A stretch of DNA of 64,000 bases from Sphaerotilus microaerophilus (GTDB lineage: Bacteria; Pseudomonadota; Gammaproteobacteria; Burkholderiales; Burkholderiaceae_C). Where the stretch lies: contig NZ_AP025730.1 in assembly GCF_023734135.1 (NCBI RefSeq), positions 1,116,001-1,180,000 on the forward strand. The letters are read 5' to 3'. The position numbers and the translations under genes are program-made. Positions within the stretch are counted from its first letter, which is position 1. The number at the start of each line of letters is the position of its first letter. The notes beneath the pieces are model-generated. The model saw only the letters and a program-made list of their open reading frames with translations. It was not told where the DNA came from and made no database searches. This document shows positions 1 to 8,869 of the stretch, piece by piece.

Positions 1-1387
1 CCGGCACAGCGATGTCTCCCACTGAAACGGGGCGACCCGTGACGGGATAACGCCCCGCGCTGAGATCGTTATTCAGGTAAAGGCGTCGGAGATACTGCGA
101 ATGCATCTTCGCGGGCAGGCGAGTCCCATCGGCATTCCAAGCCATCAGGTCGGTCATTGGCCGGCGATCGCCCAATAGGTATTCGTCAATCATGCGAGAC
201 CATATGAGATCGTAGGAGCGCAGTAGCTGAAAAGCTCCGCTCATCTGGTCGGAGGTCAAATAACCGGTTTGAGCCATGCTGGCTTCCAACAGCGCCACTT
301 GACTCTCGTTGATGAAAAGACTCAGCTCGCCCGGTTCGCTGAAGTCCGTCTGTGCGGCAAGCAGGCTTACCGACACCAGCCGCGTATCGCCATCACGCGC
401 CATGGCTGAAGCACCAATGGCCAGTAGCGTTCCGCCCAGGCAATAACCAGCCGCGTGGACTCCATGCCCGGGGACAACGGAAGTCACAGCGTCCAGCGCT
501 GCATGCAGGCCGAACTCCAGGTACTCATCCATGCCCAAATCTCGATCCTCAGCATCCGGATTTCTCCAGGAGATGCAAAAAACCGTATGCCCTTGCGCAA
601 CCAGATACCGTATCAGCGAGTTATGCGGTGACAGATCCAGTACGTAGTACTTCATGATCCAGGCAGGAATGATCATGATCGGTTCGGGATGGACTTTCTC
701 GGTAGTGGGCGTGTACTGAATCAGTTCGATCAGTCGATTTCTCAGAACGACTTTTCCTTCCGTGACCGCTACGTCGCGCCCAACGACGAAGTTCTCCGTT
801 CCCGCGGGAGGCTGGCCGGATAGTTGCCGACGCAAGTCGTCGAGAAAGTTGGACGTCCCCCGCGCTAGATTGGCGCCTTGCTCTGCGATGGTTCTTTTCA
901 GGACAACGGGGTTGAAAACCGCAGCGTTGGCGGGCGAAAGCATTTCCAGCCACTGTTTGGCGCCAAACGCCAGCAGGCGTTGGTGTTTCGGATCCACTCC
1001 CCACACCCCCTGCGTGGCCTGCTCCCACCATTTGGTCTGATTGACGAATGAACTGCGGAAAAGGTCGTAGGGCCATTGATCCCATGCAGGATCGTTGAAG
1101 CGGCGGTCATTGACAGGTGACCGGTCAGGAGCGGTGGCTCCCCGGTTCGGGTTGGCCCGATTCTTCTTCAATACGGCCATCCATTGCTCGGACAGGGAGG
1201 CTGCAAACGCCAAAAGCTCGGCTTGCTTGCCAGGACTGTTTGCTAAATGGCTCGCCCAGTCCACCCACGCGAGCAACGATGTCTCCGGCGAAATAGACGA
1301 CCAAGCCTGTGCCCAAGCGACATGGGCATCCCCATCCAACTTCGGATTGATGGCTGAGTCGATATTGCCGTTCTTTTTATTCGTCAA
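1..1387 (-). CDS. phaC: Poly(3-hydroxyalkanoate) synthase, 3' part beyond the window edge
   Basis: The reading frame runs off position 1, leaving about 462 N-terminal residues of a class I-like PHA synthase, which polymerises (R)-3-hydroxyacyl-CoA at the granule surface. Residues about 95-125 carry the family signature FNDPAWDQWPYDLFRSSF. The lipase-like box GYCLGG has its nucleophilic cysteine at codon 316 (440-442), near the position expected for class I enzymes. The catalytic Asp and His would lie beyond the edge. No ATG exists upstream of conserved sequence. I chose the TTG at 1387, 6-7 bases after AGAGGTAA and just after two in-frame stops. It is the last gene of a co-directional PHB cluster. 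The family call is firm; the start is inferred. Confidence 0.88.
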   Translation of the reverse strand, partial: MTNKKNGNIDSAINPKLDGDAHVAWAQAWSSISPETSLLAWVDWASHLANSPGKQAELLAFAASLSEQWMAVLKKNRANPNRGATAPDRSPVNDRRFNDPAWDQWPYDLFRSSFVNQTKWWEQATQGVWGVDPKHQRLLAFGAKQWLEMLSPANAAVFNPVVLKRTIAEQGANLARGTSNFLDDLRRQLSGQPPAGTENFVVGRDVAVTEGKVVLRNRLIELIQYTPTTEKVHPEPIMIIPAWIMKYYVLDLSPHNSLIRYLVAQGHTVFCISWRNPDAEDRDLGMDEYLEFGLHAALDAVTSVVPGHGVHAAGYCLGGTLLAIGASAMARDGDTRLVSVSLLAAQTDFSEPGELSLFINESQVALLEASMAQTGYLTSDQMSGAFQLLRSYDLIWSRMIDEYLLGDRRPMTDLMAWNADGTRLPAKMHSQYLRRLYLNNDLSAGRYPVTGRPVSVGDIAVP

Positions 1388-1530
1388 AGCGTATTACCTC
1401 TATTTCTGCACAAGTAGAAAGAGCCCCTTGCTTGAAAACGGGAGTCGATTGCGATTTCCTGGGCGACGACGCCTCGCCAGCGCGTCAGCGATGTATCCAT
1501 CTGCCAGCTCGCTCCGCTGTTTCGCTTCGC

Positions 1531-2733
1531 CTAACCGGCCATCAGGCTGATTACCAGTGCGTTCGCAATATCGATGACGAACCCACATACCAGGGGCACC
1601 ACAATGAACGCCTCGCGTGCCGCACCATGCTCCCGAGTCACCGCCGTCATGTTGGCGATGGCAGTGGCGGTAGATCCCAGCGCAATACCGCCGAAACCCG
1701 CGCACACCACGGCGGCTTGGTAATCCTTGCCCATTGCCCGAAAAACAATCAGCAAAACGAATGCGATGACCAGGGCAATCTGCACCAGCATCGCCGCCGT
1801 GATGAAGGCAAGCACGGGCTGCAGCTCCCAGAGCCTGAGTCCCATCAGCGCCATGGTCAGAAACAGGCCCAGTGAGATATCGGAGACCAGGGCAATGCCT
1901 GGCTGCATGCTCGGCCAGTTCCATAGACGTCCGCCCCCACTCGGCCTCATCCAGTCGGCCACCATGCGCAGGAGAATCCCGGCCAGCAGGCAGCCCACAA
2001 AGGCGGGCAGCGTGACGGGGGTACGCGCTACCAAGGCATTGATTCCGTATCCCAGCATCAAGGCCAAGTTGAGCCAGAGCAATGCCAGCAGCACGCCGTA
2101 GTAGTCCAGGCGGGCATGCTGCTCATTGCTGTGCAGCGTGCCAATTTCCAGGGCGCTGTCTCCGGCTTGAAGCCGATGCCTGCGCATGAGCAGGCTTGCG
2201 ATCGGGCCGCCGATGGTGCAGGCCGCGATCAGGCCGATCATGTTCGCTGCCAATCCCAGTTCCTGCGCTTGCGCAATGCCGAGGTTTTGAACGAAGTGAT
2301 CGGACCAGGCCAAGGTGGTGCCCACGCCTCCGGTCAGGGAAATCGATCCCACCATCAGCCCGGCGCGCGGATCCAGGCCGAAGGCGCGTGCCATCTCCAT
2401 CCCGGCCAGGTTCTGCAGCACCATGAACCCGATGGCCAACCCCGACAGGATCAGCAAGGGCCGCCCACCATGGCGCAGCGTGCGGGCGTCGGTACCCAGG
2501 CCAATGGCCGCAAAGAAGTACAGCAGCAGCGCGTCACGCGCTTCGAGATCGAAACTGACGACGATCCCCGCACCGTAGTACAGGGCGAAGACAACCAGGG
2601 CGCAGGCCAGGCCGCCCACCAGGGATTCCGGGATGCTGTATCGACGCAAGATGCCCCAACGCGCAACCAGGCCCTTGCCCACGAACAACAGCACGATGGC
2701 GAGCGTGAATCCATGGAAGGCATCGATCGTCAT
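1531..2733 (-). CDS. gltS: GltS-type sodium/glutamate symporter family protein
   Basis: This 400-residue polytopic inner membrane protein has about ten hydrophobic segments. Its two Gly-rich re-entrant loops are typical of the GltS family (SLTGGVGTTLAWSDH at about residue 130 and GFGGIALGSTATAIA near 350). GltS proteins import glutamate with sodium. The start codon overlaps the acetate kinase stop by four bases (ATGA), so the two are translationally coupled. A GltS homologue is unexpected in a PHB operon. The true substrate could be another carboxylate, which the sequence cannot settle. An upstream in-frame start (2784) would add 17 residues inside ackA and is less likely. Confidence 0.8.
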   Translation of the reverse strand: MTIDAFHGFTLAIVLLFVGKGLVARWGILRRYSIPESLVGGLACALVVFALYYGAGIVVSFDLEARDALLLYFFAAIGLGTDARTLRHGGRPLLILSGLAIGFMVLQNLAGMEMARAFGLDPRAGLMVGSISLTGGVGTTLAWSDHFVQNLGIAQAQELGLAANMIGLIAACTIGGPIASLLMRRHRLQAGDSALEIGTLHSNEQHARLDYYGVLLALLWLNLALMLGYGINALVARTPVTLPAFVGCLLAGILLRMVADWMRPSGGGRLWNWPSMQPGIALVSDISLGLFLTMALMGLRLWELQPVLAFITAAMLVQIALVIAFVLLIVFRAMGKDYQAAVVCAGFGGIALGSTATAIANMTAVTREHGAAREAFIVVPLVCGFVIDIANALVISLMAG

Positions 2734-3971
2734 CGCGCCTTCTCCCTGTCCAGGCAGGACAGTGCGTGGCTGGCGGCTATCCACTCTTCGTTGGTGGGCT
2801 CGACCGCCACGATGACCTGGCTGTGGTCGCTGGAAATCTTCGCCGCGTGGCGGGCGTTGGCGTCGGTATCCAGGGCAATGCCCAGAAAGCCCAGCGCCGC
2901 ACAGATGCGCTCGCGAATGAACGCATTGTGTTCACCGACACCCGCCGTGAACACCAACATGTCCAGACCGCCCAGCACGGCGACCAGGGCCCCGATCTCG
3001 CGCACGATGCGTCGCACGTAAAGGGCCAGTGCCAAGCGCGCTCGCTCCCCCGTTTCGCCTGCATCGTTCTCGTGCCCGACAATGACGCGCGGCTCGGCCG
3101 AGATTCCCGAAACGCCGAGCAGGCCGGACTCGTGATAGAGGACGCGCCCCACTTGCTCCAGTGAGAGCTTCTCGACTTCCATCAGGTAGAGCACCGCACC
3201 CGGATCGAGCGCGCCGGTGCGGGTGCCCATCATCAGGCCGTCAAGCGCGGAGAAGCCCATGGTGGTGGCCACGCTTTTGAGTCCTTGCATGGCGCACAGA
3301 CTGGCGCCACTGCCCAAGTGGGCAACGACGGTGCGCCCGCACGCGGCGTCGCCATGGCGTTCGGGCAAGGCCACTGCCATGTACTCATACGACAGGCCGT
3401 GAAACCCGTACCGACGCAGACCGCGCTCCCATGCGGCATAGGGCAACGGCAGGATCTTCTCGACCTGGGGCAAAGTGTGGTGGAAGGCCGTGTCGAAGCA
3501 AGCCATCTGTGGCAGATCTGGCTGCTCCCGCAGCAGGATCTCCACGGCTTCGAGCGCGAATGGCTGGTGCAGCGGGGCCAGAGGAATGTAGCCCTTGAGG
3601 TCGGCCAGGACATTTGCGTCCAGGCGCACGGGCATGGAGTATTTGCTGCCGCCGTGGACGATACGGTGGGCGACCGTACCTACGTGGCGGCCGTCGAGCC
3701 GCCGGCTGACACGATCGCGGATGAGGCGCAGTGCGGCGCGATACGGATGTGCCGTGTCCAGTTCGATCGAGAACGGCGCAACTCCGGTCTCTCCGAAATC
3801 CGGATCGGCACCGCCGATCCCCTGCACCTTGCCATTCCACAATGCCTGGCGAGGCAGTGGCGTGGCCGAGGGATCGAACACCGCAAACTTGATGCTGGAT
3901 GAACCGCAGTTCAGTACAAGGATCAGTCCGTGCCCGGGGCGTCCGGAGCGGGCCGTGGTCGCATCCATCAT
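2730..3971 (-). CDS. ackA: Acetate/propionate kinase
   Basis: This 413-residue cytoplasmic enzyme interconverts acetate plus ATP with acetyl phosphate. The N-terminal phosphate loop LVLNCGSSSIKFAVF is canonical. Family motifs follow: VAHRIVHGG, CFDTAFHHTLP, RRYGFHGLSYEY, VAHLGSGASL, MGTRTGALDPG and FTAGVGEHN. Length is normal for AckA. Two adjacent ATGs (3971, 3968) follow GAGGA; either may be used. It precedes gltS with a 4-base overlap and lies in one run with a phosphate acetyltransferase. Together they could make acetyl-CoA from acetate for PHB, or recover ATP from acetyl phosphate. Confidence 0.93.
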   Translation of the reverse strand: MMDATTARSGRPGHGLILVLNCGSSSIKFAVFDPSATPLPRQALWNGKVQGIGGADPDFGETGVAPFSIELDTAHPYRAALRLIRDRVSRRLDGRHVGTVAHRIVHGGSKYSMPVRLDANVLADLKGYIPLAPLHQPFALEAVEILLREQPDLPQMACFDTAFHHTLPQVEKILPLPYAAWERGLRRYGFHGLSYEYMAVALPERHGDAACGRTVVAHLGSGASLCAMQGLKSVATTMGFSALDGLMMGTRTGALDPGAVLYLMEVEKLSLEQVGRVLYHESGLLGVSGISAEPRVIVGHENDAGETGERARLALALYVRRIVREIGALVAVLGGLDMLVFTAGVGEHNAFIRERICAALGFLGIALDTDANARHAAKISSDHSQVIVAVEPTNEEWIAASHALSCLDREKAR

Positions 3972-4047
3972 GTCGTCCTCTTTTTGCCCGGCCCCGGTGA
4001 CGTCGCCACGGTGTGCGGGTATGCCTGCACTCTCATCGTCGTCAGAT

Positions 4048-4800
4048 TCAGCGTGCCGTGTAGCCGCCGTCCGCGATGAGCTGGGTGCCCGCAAAGAAGC
4101 TGCTTCCTTCCGATAGCAAAAACGCCACGGCATGGGCGATTTCGTCCGGGGTCCCCAGACGGCCGATCGGATGCAGGTCAACGGCCTTCTGGAGGGCCGA
4201 TTCATCCAGGAAATCCAGGATGGGCGTACGCACGTAACCGGGATGAATCGAATTGATCCGGATTCCCTTGGACGCATAGGCCAGTCCTGCCGAGCGGGTC
4301 AGCCCGGTCACGCCATGTTTGGCTGCGACGTACGCAGGGTTCGCTGCGTCGCCCACCACCCCCAGGATGGAGGAGACGTTGACGATGGCGCCGCCTCCCG
4401 AGCGCAGGATGGCGGGAATCTGATGGCGCAGGCCATAGAACACGCCGTTCAGGTTGACATCGATCACCCGGCGCCAGGCGGCAGGGTCCAGTTCTCCCGC
4501 CGGGCTCTGGTCGCCACCGATACCGGCGTTGTTGACGGCAAAATGAAGGTCGCCGAACGTATCGACCGCGCAGGCCACGGCAGCCTGGACCTCATCGATG
4601 CATGCCACGTCGGCCACGTTGGCCACGGCGTGGCCGCCCTCGGCGTTGATGAGGCTGGTGACGCGCTGCGCATTGTCGGCGCTGACATCGGAGACGACGA
4701 CATTCAGGCCGTTGCTTGCAAGCAGCCGGGCAATGGCCTCGCCAATGCCAGACCCTGCACCGGTGACCAGGGCTACGCGGCCAGAGAATGAGTACTGCAT
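4048..4800 (-). CDS. SDR-family NAD(P)-dependent oxidoreductase
   Basis: A 250-residue classical short-chain dehydrogenase with the cofactor loop TGAGSGIG near residue 14, the NNAG motif near 90, and a catalytic Ser followed by YVAAK near 155. The final IADGGYTAR is the usual SDR end. The Asp after the second beta strand (VVVSDVSAD) favours NAD(H) over NADP(H). In this setting it could be a 3-hydroxybutyrate or other hydroxyacyl dehydrogenase, but the substrate is not evident. It sits between the phosphotransacetylase fusion and ackA with 61- and 76-base gaps. Confidence 0.85.
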   Translation of the reverse strand: MQYSFSGRVALVTGAGSGIGEAIARLLASNGLNVVVSDVSADNAQRVTSLINAEGGHAVANVADVACIDEVQAAVACAVDTFGDLHFAVNNAGIGGDQSPAGELDPAAWRRVIDVNLNGVFYGLRHQIPAILRSGGGAIVNVSSILGVVGDAANPAYVAAKHGVTGLTRSAGLAYASKGIRINSIHPGYVRTPILDFLDESALQKAVDLHPIGRLGTPDEIAHAVAFLLSEGSSFFAGTQLIADGGYTAR

Positions 4801-4861
4801 GGTGTTTCCTCCAAAGGGGTGGATTAAAAAGAGGGGGTTAATAAGTTGCCGATAAGTCGGC

Positions 4862-6283
4862 TCAAGGGGGTGACAGCCGATAGTGGTGGGCCAGCATCAG
4901 TGCGATCGCGCATGAGGCGATGCGTGTATCACGCGAGTCGGCGCGGCTGGTCAGAATGACTGGCACCTTGGCTCCAAGAACGATCCCGGCGCTGGCTGCG
5001 CCGCCCATGAAGATCAACTGCTTGGCAAGCATGTTGCCGCTCTCCAGGTCAGGCACGACGAGGATGTCAGCTTGCCCGGCGACCTCGGAAACGATCCCCT
5101 TGATACGCGCAGCGGCGATGGAGACGGCGTTGTCGAAGGCCAGCGGCCCGTCGAGCAGGCCGCCAGTGATCTGGCCGCGATCGGCCATCTTGCACAGCGC
5201 CGCAGCGTCCAGCGTGGCCGCCATCGTCGGGCTGACCGTCTCGACCGCGGCCAGGATCGCGACCTTGGGTTCGCGCACGCCGATCACCTGTGCCAGCTCG
5301 ATGGCGTTGCGGATGATGTCTGCCTTCTGTTCCAGATTCGGGGCGATATTGATCGCCGCATCGGTGACGATGAACGGGCGCGGATAGGCCGGTGTCTGCA
5401 ACAGGAAGCAATGGCTGACCCGGCGCTTGGTGCGCAACCCCGCTGCTGCCGAAACCAGCGCGGACATCAGTTCGTCGGTGTGCAGGCTCCCTTTCATCAG
5501 GGCTTCGACTTCACCTGCGGCTGCCAAGGCGACGGCTTGCTGCGCAGCGGCGTGGCTGTGCGGGACGTCCACAATGGCGACGTCGGCCAGATCCAGCCCG
5601 GCCTCGGTGGCGACTGCTTCGAGCCGCCCTCGTGGCCCGACCAGCACCGGCTCGATCAACCCCGCGTGGCGCGCTTCGAGCGCAGCGGACAGGCTGGGGA
5701 CATCGCACGGATGGGCGACGGCTACCCGAATCGGTTGCAAGTGCGCGACATGCGCCAGCAGGTGCTGCAGGCCTGTGCGGCCCTGCGCATCCGGATGGAT
5801 TTCCGGCAACGCCGTGCGCGTTCTTTCAATGCGCTCAGTGGGCGCTACGACCTCTACCTGGCCTTGGAAAATCGCCACCCCCTCCTGGCTGGTGCAGGTG
5901 CAGTCCAGCGTGACGTGATGGGTGGCCGTGTCTTTGCTGCTCACCTGCATCTGCACGGTCAGCCTGTCGCCGGGCCGAACGGCTCCGAGCAAGCGCAGGT
6001 TCTGGCTGACATATTGGGTTCCAGGCCCCGGCAGGCGTGTTCCCAGCACAGCCGAGATCAGGGCGTTTGCACAAATGGCCTCCGTGGTGCCCCGCGAGGG
6101 CGAAGACACCGAAGATTCCGGATCCACATCGCCCGATTGCAGCGCGAACATGTGGATGTCTTGCGGCGAAAACGCGCGTTCGAGGCTGGCGCTGTCGCCG
6201 ATGGCGATCTCGTCGAAGGTGCGGTTGCGCAGAACCTGCAATGCGTCGGCGGCGCCATCGACCGGTGCGGAGGACGTCGTCAT
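4862..6283 (-). CDS. MaoC-like hotdog/phosphate acetyltransferase fusion
   Basis: A 473-residue protein with two parts. Residues about 15-150 resemble a MaoC enoyl-CoA hydratase hotdog domain. Residues about 170-470 are a phosphate acetyl/butyryltransferase domain that interconverts acyl phosphate and acyl-CoA, with KGSLHTDELM, TDAAINIAPNLEQK, DGPLAFDNAVS and VVPDLESGNMLAKQL. In MaoC enzymes the active site reads GD-x-NP-x-H; here it is SGDVDPESS, so the Asp is kept but the His is gone. The hydratase half is probably inactive or altered. The start overlaps the DUF3141 stop by four bases. The pairing with ackA implies acetyl-CoA supply to PHB synthesis. Confidence 0.87.
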   Translation of the reverse strand: MTTSSAPVDGAADALQVLRNRTFDEIAIGDSASLERAFSPQDIHMFALQSGDVDPESSVSSPSRGTTEAICANALISAVLGTRLPGPGTQYVSQNLRLLGAVRPGDRLTVQMQVSSKDTATHHVTLDCTCTSQEGVAIFQGQVEVVAPTERIERTRTALPEIHPDAQGRTGLQHLLAHVAHLQPIRVAVAHPCDVPSLSAALEARHAGLIEPVLVGPRGRLEAVATEAGLDLADVAIVDVPHSHAAAQQAVALAAAGEVEALMKGSLHTDELMSALVSAAAGLRTKRRVSHCFLLQTPAYPRPFIVTDAAINIAPNLEQKADIIRNAIELAQVIGVREPKVAILAAVETVSPTMAATLDAAALCKMADRGQITGGLLDGPLAFDNAVSIAAARIKGIVSEVAGQADILVVPDLESGNMLAKQLIFMGGAASAGIVLGAKVPVILTSRADSRDTRIASCAIALMLAHHYRLSPP

Positions 6284-8784
6284 TTGCCTTTCCCTCGCCG
6301 TGTTTGACTTGTCCGCGGGGCGGCTGGCGTCTTGGACACAGTTTTCTGCGTAGCAGTTTTCTTCTGAGGCGCCTTAGGCTTTGGAGAGGATGTCTTGGAG
6401 GTCGTGTTTATGGCCGGAGCGGAGGTGTCACTGGCGGAGCTCGGCATGGCTGGCGCCGCATTCGCATCCTCGACCGCAGCGGATGTGCCACTGGCAGAGC
6501 GTGGCATGGCGGTTGTCGACTTCGCGTCCACGACCGTAGCGGAGGTATCAGTGGCGGGACTTATCACGGCGGGCGCCGAAGCCGCCTGCGCTTGGCGCTC
6601 GGCCTGCTCGAACAAGGTAGAAACCTGTTCCAGCCTGGTTTGTTCTTGTGCGGACAGCACACCGCCGCTGCCAATCACTTGCACGATCATTCCCGCCACC
6701 TGGCGGATGTCATCAGGCGCTATGCCGTTGAGCAATCCGGGGATGGCGGACACCGTGGCGTCCTCGTCGAGCCTCATGAGCAAAGCCTGCCGACGAACGA
6801 GGTGGCGAAAGACCTGCATGTCGAAGTCGTTTGCCAAATGGGGGCGCGCGAGTTCTTTTGCGTGCCGGAAGTGCCGCCCGTCGGCCTCGCCACGCGCGGC
6901 CAGCACAAAGAACAGCGCCCGTATGGAGGCTTCGGCGAGCCCGCCGCTGTGAATATCCGCTTCGAGCCGTGTCAACTCTTGCGCCAGATACTGGCGATGC
7001 TCGGGCGTCTCGCTGGGACGGGGTCGCGGCGGTGCATCGTCGTGCAGGCTCTGTCCAGTCATGGCCTGCACCAGCGGCAGGCTGTACAGCGTGTCAAACG
7101 CCTGTGCGTAGATCTGGTCGCGGCAATCACGGAATTGATCCAGCATCTGTTCGACGGCGGTGGAAAACTGCGCCTGCAGTTGCAGGAAAGGGTTGGCCTC
7201 GGAGACGGGCTGACGATGGTCGCGCACGTGTTGCGCAGCCTCATGTACTGCGGCGGCGAGCGGATGCCTGTCAGACCACAATTCATAGCCCATGCGCAGC
7301 GGATGCAGCTGCTCCAGCCACTTCGCACCCTGGTCCGTGACCAGGGCACGCATCCATGGCTGCACGAAGCTGCGGTAGCAAGCCAGGTTGACCTCGGAGA
7401 TCCGCGCAACGGCGGCGAACCGGCGATCGTTCTCAGGGTCGGGACGGACGATCTCACGGACTTCATCGATGCTGCTGCGGCGAATCCGCGTCAGGAAGAC
7501 GTCACTGGTTGGGTCTCCTTCCTGCACTGGGTCGGGATGCTCATCGATTTGCATGTGGTGAATGCCTGCCGGCAGCACGTCGATGATGTCGATGTTCGCA
7601 GCGAACTCCTGGTGCTCTTTACGCCCGACGCTGCCGGAGACGAAGATTCCCAGATGTCCGATGCTGTCATGGGTAGCGTAGACGATGGTCTGGTCATGTC
7701 CCAGCACGTCCAGGTCGTTGCGGTACAGGTCGGTGATCCAGCCCAGGGCCTGGGGCGGTGGCGTGATGTTGTCCCCATAGGAGCAGAACACCAGGATCGG
7801 CGAGCGAATATTGCGCAGGTCGATGCGCACGCCATCAGACGTCACCAGCTGCGCCGTACTCAGTTTGTTGCCGATGAACAGGTTATCGACGATGTACTGT
7901 ATTTCCACATCGTTCAGGAACACGTGGCCGCCCCAGTACTTCTCGAATTGCAAGTGGCGCGGGCCTTCCGTGTCGACCTTGGCGTACAGGTTGTACTGTT
8001 TGCTCCACAGCGTATTGGCCGGGTCCAGGTTCTCGAAGTTCTGTACCAGCCAGGCGCCGTCGAACCGACCGGCGCCCAGATCGCCGGTCAATGCCGTCAA
8101 CCAACTACCGCCGGTCAGGCCGCCTGCATAGCGCATCGGCATGTCGCCCGCCCAGTACGACAGCGGCGCGCCGGCGACGATGATCGGTCCGAACAGTTCG
8201 GGCCAGACGGCAGCTGCCATCAGGATCTGCCAGCCCGCCTGGCAATTGCCGATGACCGCAGGCTTGCCGCGGCTGTCGGGGTGCAGCTCGCCGACCTTGC
8301 GCACGAAGGCCGCTTCGGCGCGCATGACGTCTTCGACGGTCTGGCCGGGAACGGGATCGGGCAGAAAGCCTACGAAGTAGCAGGGATGGCCAGCCTTGAG
8401 GGCCGCGCCGACCTCGCTATCGGGTTTGAAGCCGCCGATGCCTGGGCCGTGGCCCGCGCGTGGATCGACCACCACGAACGGTCGCTTGTGGGGATCGCTC
8501 GGCGTGTCGGCTGGCGGCAGGATACGTACGAGGCCATAGTTGACCGGCTGCGGAAGGTCCAGCCCGGACATGATGACCTCAGAGGCGAAGTCGAGTACGT
8601 TCGGCGTCTGCTCCTGCAAATGCTCCTGGTACTGGTTGCCGCGTTGGCGGCGAACGTCGGCATACAGAATGGACCGCTGCCAGGCATCCACTGCATACTC
8701 GTTTGCCATCGCCGATAGTCGCAACGGGTCCCACAGCAACTGCCCCCAAGCGGCCGTTGGTGATGTCGTGGTGTCTTGATTCAT
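6280..8784 (-). CDS. DUF3141 PHA-synthase-like alpha/beta hydrolase with basic C-terminal tail
   Basis: An 834-residue DUF3141 protein, a family often encoded with phosphotransacetylase, acetate kinase and PHB genes. The N-terminal half resembles PHA synthase, with a lipase-type box GNCQAGW near residue 190 that puts Cys at the nucleophile position. The last ~110 residues are low-complexity: Ser/Thr/Ala-rich repeats (SATVVDAKSTTAMP, SAAVEDANAAPAMP), then a Lys/Arg/Pro tail ending SQTRRGKGK. That tail resembles histone H1-like tails of granule-associated proteins such as PhaF. I chose ATG 8784 over a longer frame starting at 8847, because the longer N-terminus is atypical. The biochemical role of the family is not settled. 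Confidence 0.85.
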   Translation of the reverse strand: MNQDTTTSPTAAWGQLLWDPLRLSAMANEYAVDAWQRSILYADVRRQRGNQYQEHLQEQTPNVLDFASEVIMSGLDLPQPVNYGLVRILPPADTPSDPHKRPFVVVDPRAGHGPGIGGFKPDSEVGAALKAGHPCYFVGFLPDPVPGQTVEDVMRAEAAFVRKVGELHPDSRGKPAVIGNCQAGWQILMAAAVWPELFGPIIVAGAPLSYWAGDMPMRYAGGLTGGSWLTALTGDLGAGRFDGAWLVQNFENLDPANTLWSKQYNLYAKVDTEGPRHLQFEKYWGGHVFLNDVEIQYIVDNLFIGNKLSTAQLVTSDGVRIDLRNIRSPILVFCSYGDNITPPPQALGWITDLYRNDLDVLGHDQTIVYATHDSIGHLGIFVSGSVGRKEHQEFAANIDIIDVLPAGIHHMQIDEHPDPVQEGDPTSDVFLTRIRRSSIDEVREIVRPDPENDRRFAAVARISEVNLACYRSFVQPWMRALVTDQGAKWLEQLHPLRMGYELWSDRHPLAAAVHEAAQHVRDHRQPVSEANPFLQLQAQFSTAVEQMLDQFRDCRDQIYAQAFDTLYSLPLVQAMTGQSLHDDAPPRPRPSETPEHRQYLAQELTRLEADIHSGGLAEASIRALFFVLAARGEADGRHFRHAKELARPHLANDFDMQVFRHLVRRQALLMRLDEDATVSAIPGLLNGIAPDDIRQVAGMIVQVIGSGGVLSAQEQTRLEQVSTLFEQAERQAQAASAPAVISPATDTSATVVDAKSTTAMPRSASGTSAAVEDANAAPAMPSSASDTSAPAINTTSKTSSPKPKAPQKKTATQKTVSKTPAAPRTSQTRRGKGK

Positions 8785-8869
8785 GGCGATGGGCACTCCG
8801 TCTATGATGAAACTGAAAAATTGAATGAAAAGGGGCCGCAGGCACATCGTCTTGCCGGCCCTTCCTCAC

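Noticed and set aside
1..1387. Possible frameshifted or broken PHA synthase
   Set aside because: Direct translation of the minus strand gives one uninterrupted frame from 1387 to the edge; it is only cut by the window.
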